A DNA stretch of 6,330 nt from CAZKUN01 sp964555935. GTDB taxonomy: Bacteria > Armatimonadota > Zipacnadia > Zipacnadales > VGFC01. The stretch covers positions 1 through 6,330 of the forward strand of contig CAZKUN010000389.1 in the NCBI GenBank assembly GCA_964555935.1, read 5' to 3'. The notes beneath the pieces are model-generated. The model searched no databases. It saw nothing but the letters and a program-made list of their open reading frames with translations, and had not been told where the DNA came from. Shown here piece after piece: positions 1 through 4,924 of the stretch. Every line of letters starts with the position of its first letter. Position 1 is the stretch's first letter. The translations under genes and the position numbers were made by a program.

Positions 1-1
1 G

Positions 2-730
2 CGTATAGATGGTCGTTCCAACAGCGACTTGCGTGAACTGAGCCTGACCCGAGGCGTGAGCAAGTTTGCCGAGGGATCGTGCATGATCGAACTGGGCTTC
101 ACGCACGTGCTATGCACCGCCAGCGTCGAGGAGCGCGTGCCGCCGTTCCGCTATGGCACGGGCGGTGGCTGGGTAACCGCCGAGTACTCGATGCTCCCGC
201 GCGCCGGGAAGGACCGCAGCGCGCGCGAGGCAGCCAGAGGGAAGCAGGGCGGACGCACGCTCGAGATCCAACGGCTGATCGGCCGCTCGCTCCGGTCGGT
301 GACGAATCTCGACCAACTGGGCGAGCGCACCATTACGCTCGACTGCGACGTGCTCCAGGCCGACGGAGGCACCCGCACGGCGGCCATCACCGCCGCGTAT
401 GTCGCGCTGGATGAGGCGCTTACCACGCTGGTGCGAGACCAGGTCATCAAGCGCCTGCCACTGCTTGACCAACTAGCCGCCACCAGCGTCGGCATCGTCG
501 CCGGCGAGCGCCTGGTCGATATCTGCTACGAGGAAGATAGCCGCGCCGCGGTCGACATGAACGTCGTCATGGCCAAGCGGGGCGGGCTCGTTGAGGTGCA
601 GGCGACCGCCGAGGGAGCGCCGTTCCCCCGGTCTCGCTTTGATGAACTGCTCGATATGGCGACGACGGCGATGGCCACGCTCTTCGAGGCGCAGACGGAG
701 ATTCTGGCGAGCGCGGAACTGACCGAGTGA
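2..730 (+). CDS. rph: Ribonuclease PH (5' end cut by window edge)
   Basis: RNase PH is a phosphate-dependent 3'-5' exoribonuclease that trims tRNA precursor 3' ends and works as a ring-shaped hexamer in the cytoplasm. The frame is open from base 2 and reads RIDGRSNSDLRELSLTRG, the family's usual N-terminus, so only about the first one to three residues are missing. A TTG at 29 lies inside this conserved stretch and is not the start. Of 242 visible residues (counted from base 2), the clearest marks are the GKQGGRT phosphate-binding stretch at about 80-86, LDCDVLQADGGTRTAAIT at about 113-130 with the second phosphate-binding arginine, and the acidic active-site segment YEEDSRAAVDMNVV at about 176-189. 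Nothing is broken and the length is normal. The stop codon overlaps the next gene, suggesting translational coupling. The identification is secure. Confidence 0.96.
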   Translation, partial: RIDGRSNSDLRELSLTRGVSKFAEGSCMIELGFTHVLCTASVEERVPPFRYGTGGGWVTAEYSMLPRAGKDRSAREAARGKQGGRTLEIQRLIGRSLRSVTNLDQLGERTITLDCDVLQADGGTRTAAITAAYVALDEALTTLVRDQVIKRLPLLDQLAATSVGIVAGERLVDICYEEDSRAAVDMNVVMAKRGGLVEVQATAEGAPFPRSRFDELLDMATTAMATLFEAQTEILASAELTE

Positions 731-1335
731 GCGCCCCGCGCCGTATTGTTCTCGCGACGAACAACGCTGGCAAGGTGGCTGAACTGGCAGAGCTGCTATC
801 GGACCTGCCCGTGGAGCTAGAGTTGCTTCGCGATGCCGTCGGGCCTGTCGACATCTCCGAGCCGTTTGCGACGTTTCACGAGAACGCCGCCCACAAGGCC
901 ATCACGGCGGCCCGGCTGGCGGGATGCTGGGCTCTGGCGGAAGACAGCGGGCTCGTCGTCGACGCCTTGGGTGGACGGCCGGGCGTTTACAGCGCCCGAT
1001 TCGCGGGCAAGGGCACTCCCGACGGCGACCGGATCGACCTGCTGCTAGAGATGCTCACTAGCGTACCCCCGAACCAACGCGGGGCTCGGTTCCGGTGCGC
1101 CATCGCGCTTGCGTCGCCTGGCGAGATCCTGGGAGACTGGCGGGGGACATGCGAGGGCTCCATTACCACCGCGCCGCGTGGCCAATCCGGATTCGGCTAT
1201 GACCCCATCTTTCAGACGGATGGGCAAGCGAGGACGAATGCGGAGCTGTCGCGCGCCGAGAAGAATGCCATCAGCCATCGCGGGATGGCTATACGCCTGC
1301 TAATGGGGGATCTGCCGGGGATGCTGGGAGGCTGA
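727..1335 (+). CDS. rdgB: Non-canonical purine NTP pyrophosphatase, RdgB/HAM1 family
   Basis: This cytoplasmic enzyme hydrolyses dITP, ITP and XTP to the monophosphate plus pyrophosphate, keeping deaminated purines out of DNA and RNA. The 202-residue length is normal. Family motifs appear in order: ATNNAGK at 10-16 (nucleotide binding), EPFATFHENAAHKA at 45-58, AEDSGL at 71-76 with the probable catalytic and Mg-binding Asp73, YSARFAG at 88-94, GFGYDPIF at 155-162 and EKNAISHRG at 178-186 (base and phosphate binding). The start is a GTG overlapping the rph stop (GTGA, 4 bases). It leaves only about six residues before the first beta strand, as expected, and points to coupled translation. Only a weak GGA lies upstream as a ribosome site. 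Pairing with rph is common in bacteria. All catalytic motifs are intact. Confidence 0.95.
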   Translation: MSAPRRIVLATNNAGKVAELAELLSDLPVELELLRDAVGPVDISEPFATFHENAAHKAITAARLAGCWALAEDSGLVVDALGGRPGVYSARFAGKGTPDGDRIDLLLEMLTSVPPNQRGARFRCAIALASPGEILGDWRGTCEGSITTAPRGQSGFGYDPIFQTDGQARTNAELSRAEKNAISHRGMAIRLLMGDLPGMLGG

Positions 1336-1358
1336 CGCGAGTCAGCAGAAGTGGCTTT

Positions 1359-1384
1359 GGTCGAAGCTAGAGCTTCGACCTACG
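1359..1384. repeat. Palindromic repeat unit A (hairpin)
   Basis: Perfect inverted repeat with 10-base arms, GGTCGAAGCT (1359-1368) and AGCTTCGACC (1371-1380), separated by AG. As RNA it would form a 9-bp stem with a 4-base loop. It is followed by TACG, so the unit ends in CGACCTACG (1376-1384), exactly as unit B does. It lies 23 bases after the rdgB stop, between convergent genes, so it could stop transcription. No T-run follows on either strand, so a classical intrinsic terminator is not supported. It looks more like a dispersed palindromic element. Confidence 0.75.
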
Positions 1385-1429
1385 ACGGCACGGCACCGAG
1401 CTGGCGCTTGGCGGCACGAACGCAACGAC

Positions 1430-1454
1430 GTCGGATCTGGAGATCCGACCTACG
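1430..1454. repeat. Palindromic repeat unit B (hairpin)
   Basis: Perfect inverted repeat with 9-base arms, GTCGGATCT (1430-1438) and AGATCCGAC (1441-1449), separated by GG and followed by CTACG. It shares the 3' sequence CGACCTACG (1446-1454) with unit A, and its centre is exactly 70 bp from that of unit A. The middle of the stem differs (GGATC here, GAAGC in A), but both arms change together, so pairing is kept. It ends 16 bases before the stop codon of the minus-strand gene and would be transcribed at the 3' end of that mRNA. Confidence 0.75.
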
Positions 1455-1470
1455 GGCTGTTGGAGCCGCC

Positions 1471-2292
1471 TCAGTGTTCGCCGAGGATGTCTTTCATGTG
1501 AGCCACATCGCGGCGGAGCGCGTCCGGGGAATCTGCCCGCGTCCCCTCCTCGTCAGCCGCGATGGACAGCGCCCCCGAGTACCCCACTCCGCCAAGAATC
1601 GACGCGACCCACGCATAGTCGATGTCCCCGGTCTCGAGCGTTGGCGGCTCACCCCACCCCGGCGCGCACTCGACGTGCCTGACGTAGGGCGCCAGCGCCC
1701 GGATCACATCACGCGTGGATGAGATCGGGGCATCTCCAGAGCACAAGTCCCGCGGCATCAGGGCGATGCCGCAGCGGTCCGAGTCCAACGACTCGAGCAG
1801 CTCGATGGCTGCCCGCCAGTTCTCAAGCCCCAGCCCGTGCGACAGCGCAATCGCGGCGTTGCTCCCCTCGGTCCGGGCGAGCATCTCTCCCACGGCATCG
1901 GCGAAGGCCCGCATCAGAGGGCTTGGAACGGGCGCGTCGCGCTCGGACAGGGGCGATTCCAGCCTCACCACGGTCGCGCCGATGACCCCGGCAGCTCTCA
2001 CAATGTTCGCGGCCCACTGCACGTGCTCCCCGGCGTAGCTGCCCCCCAGACGCCAGTTCAGCGATAGCGCGGATGCCTGAACGCCCTCATCGTACAGATG
2101 CGCCCGGTAAGTGCGCGCTCCCGCCTCATTGCCAACATACACGCGCGGCAGCGTGGGCGCTCCGAGCCGCATCAGATCGCACGCCTGCGTGGCCTCCAGC
2201 TCGACCCGGTGCAGACCTAAATCGGCCAAGCCCTCCGCGGGGGATTCATATCCCGCCTCTATCAGCCGCCTTGCGTGGATCGATAAGCGCAC
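1471..2292 (-). CDS. Sugar-phosphate isomerase/epimerase-like TIM-barrel protein, probable degenerate metal site
   Basis: The protein resembles the xylose-isomerase-like TIM barrel superfamily (AP endonuclease 2 / sugar-phosphate isomerase-epimerase). Counting 273 residues from the chosen GTG, it opens VRLSIHARRL, then EGLADLGLHRVELEA (about 20-34), the helix EHVQWAANIVRAAGVIGATVVRLE (about 89-112), HGLGLENW (152-159) and a closing GGVGYSGALSIAADEE (234-249). The fold is supported; the substrate cannot be named. Four positions that normally hold metal ligands appear changed: IALSHG where ALE is usual, IALMPRDL where LDP is usual, HVECAPG where VHxKD is usual, and SIAADEE where SIE is usual. 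It may not act as a typical metal-dependent isomerase. The GTG at 2292 is preceded by CAGGGGA at 7-base spacing and gives the normal family length. An upstream in-frame TTG at 2397 would add 35 residues of poor coding character without a visible ribosome site. It runs convergent to rdgB and divergent from the next gene. Confidence 0.8.
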   Translation of the reverse strand: MRLSIHARRLIEAGYESPAEGLADLGLHRVELEATQACDLMRLGAPTLPRVYVGNEAGARTYRAHLYDEGVQASALSLNWRLGGSYAGEHVQWAANIVRAAGVIGATVVRLESPLSERDAPVPSPLMRAFADAVGEMLARTEGSNAAIALSHGLGLENWRAAIELLESLDSDRCGIALMPRDLCSGDAPISSTRDVIRALAPYVRHVECAPGWGEPPTLETGDIDYAWVASILGGVGYSGALSIAADEEGTRADSPDALRRDVAHMKDILGEH

Positions 2293-2299
2293 GCGCGTA

Positions 2300-2306
2300 T
2301 CCCCTG
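2300..2306 (-). promoter_or_regulatory. Ribosome binding site deciding the start of the minus-strand TIM-barrel gene
   Basis: On the minus strand CAGGGGA lies 7 bases before a GTG at 2292-2290. It is a fair Shine-Dalgarno match and favours this GTG over the TTG at 2397-2395, which has none. The GTG also fits the family's first beta strand (VRLSIH). Confidence 0.45.
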
Positions 2307-2408
2307 ACCGTATCCTAAACTCGCTGATTCCTGACCACTTTCCGCGCAGAACCCCGAGGATCCTTCGAGCGTCAATCGTCTCAGGAGGGAGGAACAATCC
2401 GCGCGCGT

Positions 2409-2443
2409 GTGAATTAGTAATACTGTCGGTTCAGTGAATTTAG
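2409..2443 (+). promoter_or_regulatory. Candidate promoter/operator region upstream of the exported protein gene
   Basis: This is an AT-rich island in GC-rich surroundings, directly before the 2459 gene. TAATAC at 2418-2423 resembles a -10 box, but no convincing -35 lies 16-18 bases upstream. Two near-identical direct repeats flank it: GTGAATTAG (2409-2417) and GTGAATTTAG (2434-2443), starting 25 bases apart. They could be regulator half-sites. The divergent minus-strand gene could also use this region. This is inference from composition and position only. Confidence 0.25.
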
Positions 2444-2451
2444 GGGGAGGG
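2442..2451 (+). promoter_or_regulatory. Strong ribosome binding site for the 816-residue exported protein
   Basis: AGGGGGAGGG contains GGAGG (2446-2450) with 8 bases between it and the ATG at 2459. It is the best Shine-Dalgarno match in the window and fixes the start in front of the signal peptide. Confidence 0.7.
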
Positions 2452-2458
2452 ACTGAGG

Positions 2459-4909
2459 ATGCGCCTACGTCATTTTTCCATGCTCGCTGTGTTGGTTGCC
2501 ACTTGCACTGTGATCGCCTCGTCTGCTGGTGCCGTGACCGTTCTGAATACGTTCCCCGCGGAGTGGATCTCCGGTCTGGTGGACGAGAATGGTATCGAAG
2601 GGCTGGCCTACGGGAGCGGGTCGCTCTGGTACTCCCGGTCGGACATGATCTATGAGAAGAACCCCGCTACGGGCGCGAACATCAATTCCTACGCGGCCAC
2701 CGGCTTCATCAACGACCTGACGTGGGTCAGTGGCGAGCTGTGGGGAGCGCGGGTATCGCCCCGCGAGATCGTCCGCCTGAATCCGGCGACAGGCGCCGAA
2801 CTCGGCACGATCGACACCGCCGCCCAAGGCGTGCCGGAGGGGCTGGCTTTCGACGGAACCACCGTCTATCTCTCGGTCGACGGGACGCCCGGCACGGTGT
2901 TCCCGGTCAACCCGACGACGGGAGCCGTGGGTACCGGCCGGCCAGGGAAGCCATCGGATGCCGAGGCGCTGGCGTTCGGCAGCGGATACCTGTGGGAGGG
3001 CGGCAAGAACGGCGGAGCCATCTACAAGGTTGACGCGACGACGGGCGTGACCATCGCGGTCGGCACGGGTCCTTCCACTGATATCCATGGGATGACCTGG
3101 GACGGGACGCACCTGTGGATCACGTCTCAGGATAGCAAGTCGATCTACGAGCTTGACGTCACCGACGTCAACGCCCCGCCGACCTTGACCTACCCGAGCA
3201 TAGCGGGTTTCTCTGTTGATGGCGTCGATCCTAACAGCGGCAATTCGTCGACCGTCTTCGACTTCAAGTGCGTCTACACCGACATAGAGAACGATCCTCC
3301 CGTCACGGTGATGCTCGCGATCTGGAACTCGGGAGCGCCCATTGCGGGCAGTCCCTTCACGCTGACGAACACCACGGACCTCAACTATACCGATGGCGCG
3401 GAGTTCGGGAAGTCGATGACGCTCCCGCTCGGGATGAACCACACCTACCAATTCTCCGCCGTCAACGCGATCCATGTTGCCGATGGGAACGCGACCCAAG
3501 TGGCCAACGGCCCGGAAGTGTCAAACGCGCCGCCAACCCTCGACTATACGGGCGAGCCCGGGTACACGGCCGACGGCGTGGATCCCGAAGTCGGCGATGC
3601 GTGGAGCACGCCGTTCACCTACCGCGCCCTCTACACGGGCGTTCTGGAACCGGTCAATATCCTGCTGCACGTTCTCAATGACGGCAAAGCGATTTGGGGC
3701 AGCCCATTCACGCTGACCACCGGGGACACCACGCCGGCCGACGGCGCGATCTACACGGTCACGCGCCAACTTAAGCGGTCGCGCAAATACACCTACAGAT
3801 TTGAGGCCGATGACGGCATCCAGAGCGCCGGCGGGCCCGCGACCGGGCTGCACAACGGTCCAAGCGTCGGCAACTTCGCCCCTGTGCTGGACTGGACGGG
3901 CGAGCCCTTGCTCGTCGACGAAGGCGTCCGCCCGCTCAACGGCACCGAACGCACGAACTTCATGTTCCGAGTCAAGTACTCGGATCGAGATCGGGATCTT
4001 CCCGCATTCATCCGGCTACACGTTACCAACGTCGTCCAGGGCAAGAATGACGTCCCGGTGCCTGGCAGCCCGTTTGCCATGGCCCGGGCAACCAAGGGCG
4101 GCGACGTCAAGCGCGGGCTGGTATACAAGACACGCCTCAAACTGAAACGTGGTCGTGGCTACAAATACTGGTTCGAGGCTGCCGACCCGTTCGCCGCCGC
4201 GACCGGCGTTCCGACCGTGCCGCGCCCGGGCCCGTTTGTGAACTCCCCACCATTCATTGAGTGGGCGAGCTACGCCGGCTGGATCGCTGACGGCGTTGAC
4301 CCCGACACGGGTGTCGGTGACACGCTGTGCTCCTTCAGGTGCGTCTATCACGACGCGGACAACGATGATGCCACCTTTGTGAAGGTTGAGATCGAGCAGG
4401 TCATCGATGGGGAAAGGGTGCCGTTCGCGGGCAGCCCGGTAACGCTGGGCCTATGGGCCGCCGCCCAACCGCGTGACGGACAGGAGTATTTCAACATCTT
4501 TGCGCTGCCGCCGGGTGACTACCGCCATCGCTTCCTCGGGTCCGATGGCGTGGCCAAAGCACGCGGGGTGCCCACCAAATGGAAGCGCGGCCCGATGATC
4601 ACCTCCACGGCGGGGGCGTCGATGGTGTCAGCTCTCACGGCGGCGCCGACGCCGATGGGCGCGCAGGTCACCTTCTCGCTGTCGGCGGCGGGTCAGGTCG
4701 ACGCGCGAGTGGTTAACATCGCCGGTCGGCCGATCCAGTCGATCGCCCTCGGCAAGGACTGCGAGGCGGGCCTGAACACGCTCATCTGGAACGGCACGGA
4801 CGCCAGTGGCCTATCGGTTCCGTCCGGCGTTTACATCATCGCGGTCACGACGCGCGATGCCTCCGGCGGCGTCAGCCAAGCCGCGGTCCCGCTAACGCTG
4901 AGACGGTAA
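2459..4909 (+). CDS. Exported beta-propeller / tandem Ig-like repeat protein with C-terminal FlgD-like domain
   Basis: I do not recognise a named gene. The 816-residue product starts with a Sec signal peptide: basic RLRH, hydrophobic core about 8-20, cleavage probably after SAGA at 25. Residue 16 is Cys but lacks a proper lipobox. Residues 45-237 hold five blade-like units of about 40 residues, each with a GLAY/LW-type strand (48, 86, 128, 170, 211), four of them ending NPATGA or similar, typical of a beta propeller. Residues 238-716 hold four repeats of about 120 residues (described separately). Residues 724-815 form a FlgD-like Ig domain, with TFSLSAAGQVDARVVNIAGR and then GLNTLIWNGTDASGLSVPSG followed by VY; such domains often end secreted proteins and may aid sorting or anchoring. 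It probably acts at the cell surface or outside the cell, in binding or as a scaffold; no catalytic motif is seen. The start is fixed by a strong ribosome site. Fifteen bases separate it from the next gene, so they are probably co-transcribed. Confidence 0.85.
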   Translation: MRLRHFSMLAVLVATCTVIASSAGAVTVLNTFPAEWISGLVDENGIEGLAYGSGSLWYSRSDMIYEKNPATGANINSYAATGFINDLTWVSGELWGARVSPREIVRLNPATGAELGTIDTAAQGVPEGLAFDGTTVYLSVDGTPGTVFPVNPTTGAVGTGRPGKPSDAEALAFGSGYLWEGGKNGGAIYKVDATTGVTIAVGTGPSTDIHGMTWDGTHLWITSQDSKSIYELDVTDVNAPPTLTYPSIAGFSVDGVDPNSGNSSTVFDFKCVYTDIENDPPVTVMLAIWNSGAPIAGSPFTLTNTTDLNYTDGAEFGKSMTLPLGMNHTYQFSAVNAIHVADGNATQVANGPEVSNAPPTLDYTGEPGYTADGVDPEVGDAWSTPFTYRALYTGVLEPVNILLHVLNDGKAIWGSPFTLTTGDTTPADGAIYTVTRQLKRSRKYTYRFEADDGIQSAGGPATGLHNGPSVGNFAPVLDWTGEPLLVDEGVRPLNGTERTNFMFRVKYSDRDRDLPAFIRLHVTNVVQGKNDVPVPGSPFAMARATKGGDVKRGLVYKTRLKLKRGRGYKYWFEAADPFAAATGVPTVPRPGPFVNSPPFIEWASYAGWIADGVDPDTGVGDTLCSFRCVYHDADNDDATFVKVEIEQVIDGERVPFAGSPVTLGLWAAAQPRDGQEYFNIFALPPGDYRHRFLGSDGVAKARGVPTKWKRGPMITSTAGASMVSALTAAPTPMGAQVTFSLSAAGQVDARVVNIAGRPIQSIALGKDCEAGLNTLIWNGTDASGLSVPSGVYIIAVTTRDASGGVSQAAVPLTLRR
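3170..4606 (+). repeat. Four tandem protein repeats of about 120 residues within the exported protein
   Basis: Repeats cover residues 238-356, 357-472, 473-595 and 596-716 of the 2459-4909 product. Each begins near an APPTL or SPPFI strand, then DGVDP (254, 372, 611; altered to DEGVRP at 487), an acidic turn such as YTDIENDPP (273) or YHDADNDDA (630), a GSPF-type turn (297, 414, 536; GSPV at 658), an aromatic strand such as YTYRFEA (444) or YKYWFEA (568), and ends near GP-x-V-x-N. The pattern suggests Ig-like or cadherin-like beta sandwiches. Repeat 2 has lost the acidic turn (YTGVLEP at 392). Cysteines occur only in repeats 1 (271) and 4 (624, 628). The GSPF-type turns are also similar at DNA level, supporting internal duplication. 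Confidence 0.8.
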
Positions 4910-4924
4910 CTGGTACGTGACACG

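Noticed and set aside
29..730. RNase PH starting at TTG 29
   Set aside because: The frame is open upstream to base 2 and encodes the conserved RIDGRSNSD segment. TTG here is an internal Leu codon.
1359..1454. Intrinsic transcription terminators
   Set aside because: The stems are strong, but no T-run follows either one on either strand. I call them repeats, while leaving a termination role possible.
1351..1722. 123-codon plus-strand frame across the palindromes
   Set aside because: It starts in the non-coding repeat region and then runs antisense to the TIM-barrel gene. It has no ribosome site and no recognisable protein pattern.
2459..2530. Lipoprotein signal at Cys16
   Set aside because: The residue before Cys16 is Thr (LVATC), not Gly, Ala or Ser, while a good signal peptidase I site (SAGA) follows at 22-25.
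2465..3499. 344-codon open frame on the minus strand
   Set aside because: It lies antisense to the exported repeat protein, is Arg- and Gly-rich and low in family-like motifs. Such long antisense frames are expected in GC-rich coding DNA.
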